This document shows, piece by piece, positions 56,880 to 64,000 of a stretch of 64,000 bases of DNA. The notes beneath the pieces are model-generated. The model saw nothing but the letters and a program-made list of their open reading frames with translations. It was not told the origin of the DNA and did not search any database. This DNA is from Geothrix rubra. Lineage in GTDB: Bacteria; Acidobacteriota; Holophagae; Holophagales; Holophagaceae. The stretch's first letter is position 1. Every line of letters starts with the position of its first letter. The stretch spans positions 930,001 through 994,000 of the forward strand of contig NZ_BSDD01000001.1 in NCBI RefSeq assembly GCF_030268065.1, in the 5' to 3' direction. Position numbers and translations under genes: made by a program.

Positions 56880-57563
56880 TCACAGCCCCAGGGACCGGCG
56901 CACTTCCTCCATGCGCCGGCGGCTGATGGAGAGGCGGCCGGTGGCCAGCACCAGCTCGTCCTCCGCCGTCATCTCCCGCACGGCGTCCAGGCGCACCAGG
57001 GCGTTGCGGTGGACCCGCATGAAGCCGTGGTCGGAGAGCCGCTCCTCCCAGTGGGCCAGGGTGCCGTCCACGGGCAGGCGGCCCCCCGGCGTCCAGGCCA
57101 CGCAGTCCCCCAGGTCCGCCACCAGCGCCTCCACCTCCTCGGGCCTCAGCAGGCGCGTCGTGCCCTTCTTCCGCACGGGGATGCGCAGCCATTCCTTCTG
57201 GAGCGGCTCGTCCTTCGGGCGGATGCGCGACAGGGCCTGGGCCACGCCCACCCGCGAGATGGGCTTGAGCAGGTAGTGCACCGCCCCGCCTGCGAAGGCC
57301 TCGATGGCGTGCTGCGGATAGGCCGTCACGAAGACCAGCGAGGGCCGGGGTTCCGGCAGCATGTGCATCAGCTCCGTGCCCTTGATGCCCGGCATCTCGA
57401 TGTCGAGGAATACCGCGTCCGGCCGGTGCTCCGCGACGGCCGCCAGGCCCAGCCGCCCGTTCTCCGCCGCGGCCACCACCGCCACGCCCGGCAGCTCGCC
57501 CAGCAACTCCACCAGATGCTGCCGGGCCAGGGGCTCGTCCTCCACGACGACGATCCGGATCAT
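56880..57563 (-). CDS. LytTR-family response regulator (pair 2)
   Basis: A 227-residue regulator: receiver (1-115; VVEDEP, phospho-Asp in FLDIEMPG, Lys in LLKPIS) and LytTR domain (about 125-225; VAWTPGGRLPVDGTLAHWEERL at positions about 157-178, then FMRVHRNALVRLDAV). ATG 57563 overlaps the kinase stop (ATGA). Its targets are unknown; the nearest divergently placed unlinked gene is purD. Confidence 0.92.
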   Translation of the reverse strand: MIRIVVVEDEPLARQHLVELLGELPGVAVVAAAENGRLGLAAVAEHRPDAVFLDIEMPGIKGTELMHMLPEPRPSLVFVTAYPQHAIEAFAGGAVHYLLKPISRVGVAQALSRIRPKDEPLQKEWLRIPVRKKGTTRLLRPEEVEALVADLGDCVAWTPGGRLPVDGTLAHWEERLSDHGFMRVHRNALVRLDAVREMTAEDELVLATGRLSISRRRMEEVRRSLGL

Positions 57564-58555
57564 GCCTGCCTCCACCGGAAGCCCACGCGATGCCGGCCAT
57601 CGACCATTCCCATCTCCAGATCCCCGGGCCGTTCCAGGCGCTGGCGGAGGGTCTCCAGGGCCGTGCCCGTGCCATTGACCGGGCTGCTGCCAGTGCCGGG
57701 GTCCTCCACCCAGATCCTCAAGGCACCCTCCGCCCGCTCGGCTCCGATGCGGATCTCGCCGCCCTTTTCGAGGGGTGCCACCCCGTGCTTCACGGCGTTC
57801 TCCACCAGCACCTGGAGGGATAGGGGCGGGATCTCCACGGACTCCAGTTCCTCCGGGATGGCCACGACCACCTTCAACCGTTCTCCCAACCGCGCCTGCT
57901 CGATGCCAAGGTAGGCCTCCACGAAGGCCAGTTCCTTTTTGATGGGGATGGTGGGCCGCTCCGAGACCTCCACCACTTGCCGGAAGAGCTGGGCCAGCCG
58001 TTCGGTGGTGGCCTGGGCGCCCCGGGGATCGGCCTCGATCTGGGCGTGGAGGGTGTTCAGGGTGTTGAAGATGAAGTGGGGGGCCAGGCGGGCCTGGAGG
58101 GCCTCCTCCCGGGCCGCCAGCAGGTCGAAGCTGGCGCGCTTGGCCGCCATGGCCTGCTCCATGAGGAAGACCAGTCCCACGAAGATGCTCAAGGGGAGGA
58201 TGGTCGACACCAGGAAGGAGGCGGGCCGAACCCCCAGGATCAGGGCCGGGAGCAGGACCAGCATCGGGACGGCTCCGCGCCACCCTCCCAGCCGTCCCGA
58301 GCTTTCCTTGCGCTCGATCCGAAGCCGTTCCCGCTCGTAGAGGCGGGCGGCCAGCCACCAGAGCGAAGCTGCACCCGCCAGGATCACCGGAAACAGGACA
58401 AGCGCCCACTCACCCCGATCGCGGACCAGGAGCAGGATGGGTCCATTGAGCAGACCCACGGTGATGACCACCCGCAGCGCCCACCAGAGGCGCGTGCCCG
58501 GCTTCTGCTGCTGGAGCTTGTCCCGTTCGCATCGAAGGTTCGACGGAATCGCCAT
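57560..58555 (-). CDS. LytS/YehU-type sensor histidine kinase (pair 2)
   Basis: A 331-residue kinase with about four membrane segments (roughly 24-44, 49-69, 94-109, 113-132) and no large extracytoplasmic domain, then the His_kinase region with phospho-His in RLAPHFIFNTL and ATP-site QVLVENAVKHG. The glycine-rich G2 loop is poor (GTGTALETLRQRL). Signal is unknown; the sensor part is purely membrane-embedded. GAGGAG lies before ATG 58555. Confidence 0.9.
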   Translation of the reverse strand: MAIPSNLRCERDKLQQQKPGTRLWWALRVVITVGLLNGPILLLVRDRGEWALVLFPVILAGAASLWWLAARLYERERLRIERKESSGRLGGWRGAVPMLVLLPALILGVRPASFLVSTILPLSIFVGLVFLMEQAMAAKRASFDLLAAREEALQARLAPHFIFNTLNTLHAQIEADPRGAQATTERLAQLFRQVVEVSERPTIPIKKELAFVEAYLGIEQARLGERLKVVVAIPEELESVEIPPLSLQVLVENAVKHGVAPLEKGGEIRIGAERAEGALRIWVEDPGTGSSPVNGTGTALETLRQRLERPGDLEMGMVDGRHRVGFRWRQA

Positions 58556-58643
58556 GGCATTCCCTCCTCACCCCAGTCTGCGGCAGGCCCGCAGCCGCCG
58601 AAGCGACCTCCAGCCGGACGGACGGGAATCCGTCACGAACGGC

Positions 58644-59948
58644 CTACCAGGGGTCCTGGACGGTCCTCCCCGCCTGGGCATGCGCCAGCGCCTTGAGGCC
58701 GATGTCCCGGCGGACCTGCATGCCGGGCCAGTGGACGGCGGGGAGGGCGGCGGCGATGGCGGCGCGGGCGGCGGCCAGGTCCGGCGCCGCTGTCGCCAGG
58801 TTCAGCACCCGGCCGCCGTGGGTCAGCCACTGCCCCTCCTGCCGGCGGGTGCCCGCATGGATGACCGTGACGGGCGTTCGCCCCAGGGTGATGGGCACGC
58901 CCTTCACGGCGGATTCCGGATAGCCCTGGGCCGCCAGCACCACGGTGATGGCCGTGCCGGGCTTCAGGTGGAGCTCACGGGCGACCAGGCGGCCCTGGGC
59001 CACCTCCATGAGGAGGGACGGCAGGTCCTCGTCCAGGAGCTGCATGAGGACCTGGGTCTCCGGGTCGCCGAAGCGCACGTTGTACTCCAGCAGCTTCGGC
59101 CCCGCGGCGGTCCACATCACGCCCAGGAAGAGCACGCCCCGGGCCAACAGCCCGTCCTTCTGGAGGCCGCGCACCGTGGGCTCCACCAGCTCGCGGCGCA
59201 TCCGCTCGACATCCCCCGGACGCAGGAAGGGGATGGGCCCGAAGGCGCCCATGCCGCCGGTGTTGGGGCCGCGGTCCTCCTCGAAGATGCGCTTGTGGTC
59301 CTGGCAGGCGGGCAGGAGGGCGTAGGCCGCATGGTCCGCGTCCACGTCCACCAGCACGTGCAGGGACAGCTCCATGCCCACCAGGGGCTCCTCGAACACC
59401 ACGGTCCGGCTGGCCTCCCCGAACTGGCCCGCCAGGAAGGCCTGGAAGGTGGCCAGGGCCTCGGCCTCGTCCTGGGCCAGGACCACGCCCTTGCCGGCCG
59501 CCAGGCCGTCCGCCTTCAGCACGATGGGGTAGCCGTGGGGCCAGGACCGGATGAGGGCCTCGCCCTCCGCCAGGTCCGTCACCGTGCGGCTGGCGGCGCA
59601 GGGGATGCCGTGCCGTTCCATGAAGGCCTTGGCGAAGGCCTTGCTGCCCTCCAGGCGCGCGGTGGCGGCCCCATGGCCGAAGACCGGCACATCCACGGCG
59701 CGCACCGCATCGGCCACGCCGGCCACCAGGGGCGCCTCGGGCCCGACCACCACCAGATCCGGCCGGTGGGCGGCGCACCACGCGGCCACCACCGTCGGGT
59801 CCTCCGAATCCAGGGAGTGACAGGTGCCCAGCTCGGCCAGGCCGTCGCTGCCGGGAGCCGCGAACAGCTCCACAGGCGTGGCCGAAGCCTTGAGCTTCAG
59901 GGCCATCGCATATTCCCGGCCGCCGGAGCCGAGGAGCAGAACCTTCAT
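58644..59948 (-). CDS. purD: phosphoribosylamine--glycine ligase PurD
   Basis: A 434-residue ATP-grasp enzyme making GAR from phosphoribosylamine and glycine, the second step of purine synthesis. Motifs: VLLLGSGGREYAMA at the N-terminus, LVVVGPEAPL, the ATP-grasp loop YPIVLKADGLAAGKGVV (about 137-153), DHKRIFEEDRGPNTGGMGAFGP (positions about 211-232) and EYNVRFGDPETQ. Length is standard. GGAGGTCCCC precedes the ATG. It appears monocistronic. Confidence 0.96.
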   Translation of the reverse strand: MKVLLLGSGGREYAMALKLKASATPVELFAAPGSDGLAELGTCHSLDSEDPTVVAAWCAAHRPDLVVVGPEAPLVAGVADAVRAVDVPVFGHGAATARLEGSKAFAKAFMERHGIPCAASRTVTDLAEGEALIRSWPHGYPIVLKADGLAAGKGVVLAQDEAEALATFQAFLAGQFGEASRTVVFEEPLVGMELSLHVLVDVDADHAAYALLPACQDHKRIFEEDRGPNTGGMGAFGPIPFLRPGDVERMRRELVEPTVRGLQKDGLLARGVLFLGVMWTAAGPKLLEYNVRFGDPETQVLMQLLDEDLPSLLMEVAQGRLVARELHLKPGTAITVVLAAQGYPESAVKGVPITLGRTPVTVIHAGTRRQEGQWLTHGGRVLNLATAAPDLAAARAAIAAALPAVHWPGMQVRRDIGLKALAHAQAGRTVQDPW

Positions 59949-59988
59949 GGGGACCTCCGAGGCCCCCAGTATCGCAAAGGATGGGCGC

Positions 59989-60744
59989 TCAGAACGTGAG
60001 CGTCTCGCCGGTCTTCATCACTCGGAGCCGCTTGTCCCCCGCGAAGGCCTTCCGGACCTCGTCCTCCTTGGCCAGGGGCGGGAAGGTGCCGTAGTGCATG
60101 GGCACGATGGCCGAGGGGTGGAAGTATTTCCTCACCGCCAGGGCGGCCGTGGCCGGGTCCTCGGTGTAGGGGCCGCCACCCACGCAGAGCAGCAGCAGGT
60201 CGGGATGGTACAGCTCCTGGATGAGGGACATGTCCCCGAAGATCCACGTGTCGCCGGTGTGGTAGAGGCTGCGGCCGTCCTTGAAGGTGAGGACGAAGCC
60301 CACGGGCCGGCCGCCGGGGGTGCTGCCGTGCATGGCGGGCACCACGTGGATGGTGACGTCGCCCACCTGGAGCCGGCCACCCACATTGCAGCCGAGGATC
60401 TGGTCCCCGGGAAGGCCCAGGCTGGAGGCCAGCTCATAGGCCGCGATCACCTTGGCGCCGCTGGCCTTGGCGATGGCCACCGTGTCGCCCACGTGGTCGC
60501 CGTGGCTGTGGGTCACCAGGATGGCGGCGGGCTTGTACTTCGCCAGGTCCTTGTCGGCCGCGGGGGTGGCCGGGTCCTGGGTGAGGAAGGGATCGATGAG
60601 CAGGTCCGTGCCGCCAGGGGAGACCACCTCGAAGGCGGCATGACCCAGCCAGGTGACCTTGAAGGGCGCCTTGGCCCTGGGGGCCGGCGCGGCGGCCAGG
60701 AGCACCGGAACGGCCACCAGGGACAGGAGCATGGATCGGCGCAT
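59989..60744 (-). CDS. exported UPF0173/UlaG-like metal-dependent hydrolase
   Basis: A 251-residue MBL-fold protein with an N-terminal signal peptide (1-19, AAAPAP), which is unusual because most UPF0173 members are cytosolic. Metal motifs are VTHSHGDHVGD (about 76-86), PAMHG and GDTW, then PMHYGTFPP. The TWLGHAAFEV opening is a UPF0173 hallmark. The substrate is not known. GAGGAGG lies before ATG 60744; a CATAAT sequence upstream (complement of 60771-60776) may be the -10. Confidence 0.9.
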   Translation of the reverse strand: MRRSMLLSLVAVPVLLAAAPAPRAKAPFKVTWLGHAAFEVVSPGGTDLLIDPFLTQDPATPAADKDLAKYKPAAILVTHSHGDHVGDTVAIAKASGAKVIAAYELASSLGLPGDQILGCNVGGRLQVGDVTIHVVPAMHGSTPGGRPVGFVLTFKDGRSLYHTGDTWIFGDMSLIQELYHPDLLLLCVGGGPYTEDPATAALAVRKYFHPSAIVPMHYGTFPPLAKEDEVRKAFAGDKRLRVMKTGETLTF

Positions 60745-61027
60745 GGGGACCTCCTCGAAGGCCCATTATGCCCAATTGGCCGTTGCGACATGTTTTTTTC
60801 GGATGTTCCCGGCATCCTGTCGGGAATCCCGCCCCTCGAAATCGCCCCTCGCCCCCGGTTCCCCGCGGATCGCCCCCGAATCCTGGTCGCGTCCAGGGAC
60901 GGTCCACATCCTTCCCGCGTCCTTCCTCTGCCCGCCGGTGCTTCCGCCGGGCAGCCTTCCCGGTTCCCGGACCGGACCCGTCTCCCACCGCCGGGCGCTC
61001 CCCGGCCTTTCCCTCCAAGGAGGTCCC
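60745..61027. promoter_or_regulatory. divergent promoter region before exported hydrolase and small exported protein
   Basis: 283 bp. On the minus strand CATAAT (60771-60776) is a -10 candidate for the hydrolase. A seven-T run (60791-60797) lies nearby but has no hairpin before it on the plus strand. The rest is GC-rich and holds no frame I would call coding. Confidence 0.35.
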
Positions 61028-61600
61028 ATGCGGCCCCTCACGCACTCCCTCGGCGCGGCCATGCTGGCCCTCGCCTCCCTCGGCCTGCAGGCCGAGGACT
61101 TCCAGCCCCTGATGAAGGTGACCGAGGCCACCTGGCCCGAAAAGCACCACATCGGGGTGATCTGCGACTACCGGAACAGCCAGGCCGAGGTGAAGGCCCT
61201 GGCCCGGGCCGCGGGGCCCGGCACCCTCATCACCGTGGCGGACACCCGCCTGATGGACCACGCCGAAAAAGCCGCCACCCTGCTGGCCTGGCGGAACACC
61301 TCCTTCGTGGTGCTGATGCCCCATGACCGGCTGTTCCGCGACGGGTCCTTCGGCGCCAGCCTCGCGGTGAGCGCCCTCGGTCGCAAGGGCGTCCCGGCGG
61401 TCGGTACTACCCCCGTGGCCCTCCGGCAGGGTGCGGTCTTCAGCGTGGGCGACGGCACCCGCGGCGAGATCCTCGTGACGGACCGGCTCATCGGCACCGT
61501 CGACGTCATCCTGCCGCCGCGCGTCTTCTACGAGCAGAAAGTCGGGCGGCTGCAGCCCGAGGCCGGCTCCGCCGCCATCACGGTCCTGTCCATGCCCTGA
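61028..61600 (+). CDS. exported protein of unknown function
   Basis: A 190-residue protein with a signal peptide (about 1-22, LGLQAE). The mature part alternates strands and helices (HHIGVICDYRN, PGTLITVADTRL, TSFVVLMPHD, GVPAVGTTPVALRQGAVFSVGDG at positions about 121-143), reminiscent of small periplasmic-binding-like or YfiR-type domains; the resemblance is weak. AAGGAGG precedes ATG 61028, so strong translation is expected. A hairpin follows the stop. It is convergent with a LytTR regulator. Confidence 0.75.
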   Translation: MRPLTHSLGAAMLALASLGLQAEDFQPLMKVTEATWPEKHHIGVICDYRNSQAEVKALARAAGPGTLITVADTRLMDHAEKAATLLAWRNTSFVVLMPHDRLFRDGSFGASLAVSALGRKGVPAVGTTPVALRQGAVFSVGDGTRGEILVTDRLIGTVDVILPPRVFYEQKVGRLQPEAGSAAITVLSMP

Positions 61601-61623
61601 ACCCCCGCCGCTTCCCGCAGCTC

Positions 61624-61648
61624 CGGCCCGGCACCCGCCGGGCCGTTT
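61624..61648 (+). terminator. hairpin terminator after the small exported protein gene
   Basis: A 9-bp stem (61624-61632 with 61637-61645), 4-nt loop, followed by TTT on the plus strand, 23 bp after the stop. The short T-run makes it a modest terminator; it may serve both convergent genes. Confidence 0.5.
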
Positions 61649-61652
61649 CGCG

Positions 61653-62414
61653 TCAGGACCACTCCCCGACCTGGTCGCGGTAGGTGCGGCTGAGGGTGAG
61701 ACGGGTGCCGTCGCGCATGATCACGAGCTGGTCACCGCTGGTCCAGGGCTGGAACTCGCGGATGAAATCCAGGTTCACGATGGCCGAGCGGTGGATGCGC
61801 CGGAAGAGCCGGGGATCCAGGCGTTCCAGCAGTCCGGCCATGGTCTGGCGGAGGAGGTGCGAGGTGCCCTCCACGTGCAGGCGGACGTAGTTGTCCTCGG
61901 CCTCGATCCACTGGACGGCAGCCATCCGCACGAGGAGGTGCCGATCGCCCTGCTTCACCAGCACCCGGTCCAGCCAGGGGCGTTCCTTGCGCAGGCCCGC
62001 CATCAGGGACTCCAGATCGGGCCGGGCCCCCTGCGGGCCGCCCGCCTCCCGGGCGCACCAGCGCCGCGCCCGGGCCAGGGCCGCCTGGAAGCGGGCCGCG
62101 TCGAAGGGCTTCAGGAGGTAGTCCAGGGCGTGGACCTCGAAGGCGCGGAGGGCGTGCTGGTCGTAGGCGGTGATGAAGAGGGTCGCGGGCATCCGATCGG
62201 CCCCCACGGCCTCGATGACGCCGAAGCCGTCCAGCTCGGGCATCTGGATGTCGAGAAAGACGAGATCGGGCGCGAGATCCTCGATGGCCTGGACCGCCTC
62301 CAGCCCGCTGGCGCACTCGGCCACCACGGTCACGTCTGGCGCCTTCTGCAGGAGCTGCCGGATGCGTTGGCGGGCCAGGGTCTCGTCATCCACGATGAGG
62401 GCGCGGAGGGTCAT
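61653..62414 (-). CDS. LytTR-family response regulator (pair 3)
   Basis: A 253-residue regulator: receiver (1-120; IVDDET, phospho-Asp in FLDIQMPE, Lys in LLKPFD) and a full LytTR domain (about 150-250; AAVQWIEAEDNYVRLHV, RIHRSAIVNLDFIRE). It is the most typical LytTR regulator of the three in this window. ATG 62414 overlaps the kinase stop by 4 bp. Confidence 0.94.
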   Translation of the reverse strand: MTLRALIVDDETLARQRIRQLLQKAPDVTVVAECASGLEAVQAIEDLAPDLVFLDIQMPELDGFGVIEAVGADRMPATLFITAYDQHALRAFEVHALDYLLKPFDAARFQAALARARRWCAREAGGPQGARPDLESLMAGLRKERPWLDRVLVKQGDRHLLVRMAAVQWIEAEDNYVRLHVEGTSHLLRQTMAGLLERLDPRLFRRIHRSAIVNLDFIREFQPWTSGDQLVIMRDGTRLTLSRTYRDQVGEWS

Positions 62415-63505
62415 GCGCCCCCCGCATCCGGGCCCAGGGGCAGGCGCAGGGCCACCAGGGTGCCATGCCCGGCCATCCCCAGGATGTCGATGCAGTGCCC
62501 GCCCTTGTAGAGGAGCCCCAGGCGCGCCCGGACGTTGGAGAGGCCCACCCCTTCCCGGTCCGCCACGAAGCCCTCCCCGTCGTCCTGGACCTCCAGCACC
62601 AGAAGATCCGAATCCCGCTTGGCCCGCAGCGTGAGCACGCCCCGCGGCCGGTCCGAAAGGCCATGCTTCAGGGCGTTCTCCACCAGGGGCTGGAGGATGA
62701 AGCTGGGGACCTTCGCCTCCAGGAGTTCCTGGGCGATCTCCACCCGCACGGACAGGCGGTCCTGGAAACGGATGCGCTCGATGGCCAGGTAGGATTCGAT
62801 GAAGGCCAGCTCCTTCCGCAGGGGCACCAGCTGGTCCGGGGGCGCCTCGAGCGTCATGCGGAGGAAGTCCCCCAGCCGGCTGATCATGCTGTCGGCGGCA
62901 TCGGGATCGGCATGGATGAGCGCCGAGATGGAATGGAGCGTGTTGAAGAGGAAGTGCGGCTGGAGTTGCATGCGCAGGGCCAGGTTCTGCGCCTCCGCGA
63001 ACCGGGCCTCCAGGCGGGCCGCCTCCACCTCCCGTGCCTTGTACCGCCGGTAGATGCGCAGGCCGTGGAAGGCCGCCACCAGGGCCCACATGAACAGGAG
63101 GTTCGTATGGAAGTAGGCCCGGTAGAACCGCGGGAGCCCCTTGGCGGCCTTGGCGAGATCCAGGGGTCCCTTCCATTCGGAGAGGTTGAAGAGGATCGAG
63201 ATGACGTAGGCCAGAAAGAGGCCGAGGGCCGCCACCAGCACGCTGGCCAGGAGGTGGAGGCCCCAGGTGCGCCATTCCCGCCAGGCGAAGGATTCGATGG
63301 GCCTCCGGTTCGCCAGCCAGACCAGGAAGAGCCCCAGCAGGCCCCAGGTACCGTTCTGGAGCAGGTTGAGGGCCAGCAGGCGGAGGGGCGAGGACGAGGG
63401 ATAGAGCGCCCAGTCCCAGGAGGCCATGTAGAGCCCCAGCAGGCCCCAGATGCCCCAGTACCACGCCCACCTGCGGTCGAAGGCCGCCCCCCGGGAGTCC
63501 GACAT
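62411..63505 (-). CDS. LytS/YehU-type sensor histidine kinase (pair 3)
   Basis: A 364-residue kinase with about four membrane helices (roughly 14-28, 44-64, 82-106, 131-149), a coiled coil (EARLEARFAEAQNLAL), phospho-His in LQPHFLFNTLHS and ATP-site QPLVENALKHGLS, DDGEGF and GVGLSNVRARL. Its ATG has no Shine-Dalgarno and sits 6 nt after a TAGCCT box, so translation may be leaderless. It is divergent from tpx. Confidence 0.93.
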   Translation of the reverse strand: MSDSRGAAFDRRWAWYWGIWGLLGLYMASWDWALYPSSSPLRLLALNLLQNGTWGLLGLFLVWLANRRPIESFAWREWRTWGLHLLASVLVAALGLFLAYVISILFNLSEWKGPLDLAKAAKGLPRFYRAYFHTNLLFMWALVAAFHGLRIYRRYKAREVEAARLEARFAEAQNLALRMQLQPHFLFNTLHSISALIHADPDAADSMISRLGDFLRMTLEAPPDQLVPLRKELAFIESYLAIERIRFQDRLSVRVEIAQELLEAKVPSFILQPLVENALKHGLSDRPRGVLTLRAKRDSDLLVLEVQDDGEGFVADREGVGLSNVRARLGLLYKGGHCIDILGMAGHGTLVALRLPLGPDAGGA

Positions 63506-63511
63506 GGCCCC

Positions 63512-63540
63512 AGGCTAGAGACAGATCTCGTCCCTGGCCA
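63512..63540 (-). promoter_or_regulatory. candidate leaderless promoter of kinase/regulator pair 3
   Basis: On the minus strand TGGCCA (complement of 63535-63540, four of six -35 bases), 17-nt spacer, TAGCCT (complement of 63512-63517), then 6 nt to the ATG at 63505. The expected transcription start coincides with the start codon. Confidence 0.5.
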
Positions 63541-63646
63541 GCACTTGGGGGCGAGCCGCACGGAGGCGGGGGTGGGCCGCCGGCCGGATTCAGCCCCCTT
63601 CCAGGTGGAATGATCATCACCCATGGATCTCTTTTGGGGCCTGGCG

Positions 63647-63652
63647 TATGTT
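63647..63652 (+). promoter_or_regulatory. candidate -10 element of tpx
   Basis: TATGTT lies 21 nt before the tpx ATG, with TGGATC 17 nt further upstream as a weak -35. Confidence 0.35.
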
Positions 63653-63673
63653 GTGGGCGGCACCGGAGGTCCC

Positions 63674-64000
63674 ATGGCCACGATCCTGCTGAACGGCAAG
63701 CCCACCCACACCCGCGGCGAGCTGCCCACCGTCGGCTACGCCACGCCCGACTTCACCCTCACGCGGAAGGACCTCGGCGAGGTCACGAACGTGGACCTGG
63801 AGGGGAAGCGGGTGCTGATGAGCCTCTTCCCCAGCCTGGACACCGCCACCTGCGCCCAGAGCGTGCGGACCTTCAACCGCCTGTCGGCGGACCTGGCCGA
63901 CACCATCCTGCTCTGCGTCTCCATGGACCTGCCCTTCGCCCAGTCCCTGTTCTGTGCTGCCGAGCACACGGATCGCGTGGTGACGGCCTCGGCCTTCCGG
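63674..64000 (+). CDS. tpx: thiol peroxidase Tpx (3' end missing)
   Basis: The first 109 codons of a 2-Cys peroxiredoxin of the Tpx family, cut by the right edge (full length is about 165). The peroxidatic Cys60 lies in SLDTATCAQSV and the resolving Cys94 in SLFCAAE, both as in E. coli Tpx. It reduces hydroperoxides with thioredoxin. CGGAGG lies about 6 nt before ATG 63674. Divergent from LytS/LytTR pair 3. Confidence 0.95.
   Translation, partial: MATILLNGKPTHTRGELPTVGYATPDFTLTRKDLGEVTNVDLEGKRVLMSLFPSLDTATCAQSVRTFNRLSADLADTILLCVSMDLPFAQSLFCAAEHTDRVVTASAFR

Noticed and set aside
60787-60800. Seven-T run as a terminator
   Set aside because: No stable hairpin precedes it on the plus strand, and on the minus strand it reads as A.

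Overview
The window is about 64 kb of very GC-rich (about 70% by eye) chromosomal DNA from a diderm bacterium. lpxA and fabZ for lipid A, two outer-membrane porins and several lipoprotein or periplasmic signal peptides show an outer membrane. Menaquinone is probably made by the futalosine route (mqnA). The mix of LytS/LytTR two-component pairs, an HD-GYP protein, futalosine menaquinone synthesis, a liv-type transporter and acetate/acyl-CoA metabolism fits Acidobacteriota class Holophagae (Geothrix-like). That placement is inference from gene content and style, not from a marker gene. I see no rRNA, CRISPR, IS element, phage or plasmid genes.

Layout. 1-9.3 kb: a large lipoprotein cut by the left edge, a SanA/YdcF-type protein, a thiolase lacking its second catalytic Cys, an acyltransferase-carrier-ligase fusion, an orphan ABC ATPase and a beta-carbonic anhydrase. 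9.3-14.5 kb: a fabZ-lpxA-era operon, a GAF/HD-GYP protein and a divergent RNA m5U methyltransferase. 14.5-17.6 kb: an alkylation-repair cluster (AraC-like/AlkA fusion, Ogt, and an alkyltransferase-like protein with Ala for the active-site Cys), then mqnA. 17.6-19.9 kb: a Spy-like protein with a LytS/LytTR pair. 20-27 kb: PepQ, a three-gene sensor cassette (small CPPxC protein, AT-rich multi-TM gene, TM-anchored histidine kinase), a DPP4-type peptidase and a POT peptide transporter. Peptide use is a theme of this stretch.

27-44 kb is a carboxylate uptake and activation region. On the minus strand lie an AMP-forming acyl-CoA ligase, a porin with its own terminator, livJHMGF and a CBS gene. On the plus strand lie a second porin, an MBL hydrolase, an acetyl-CoA-synthetase-like enzyme, a Pat-like acetyltransferase, AcuB and AcuC. 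The last four form an acs-acuABC-like set, in which the ligase is probably switched off by lysine acetylation and on by AcuC deacetylation.

44-64 kb is mixed housekeeping: two SDRs, tRNA-Arg(ACG) with promoter and terminator, a short GlpD-like dehydrogenase, an MFS carrier, pgsA, a DUF502 protein, queG, speA, guanine deaminase, DinB, 3-hydroxybutyryl-CoA dehydrogenase, purD, two further LytS/LytTR pairs and the start of tpx. Genes are tightly packed: no gap exceeds 300 bp, ATGA/GTGA couplings are common, and several convergent pairs have abutting or overlapping stop codons. Recurrent -10 elements are TAGAAT and TAGACT. In several places a TAnnnT box lies 6 nt before the start codon with no Shine-Dalgarno sequence, which suggests leaderless mRNAs.
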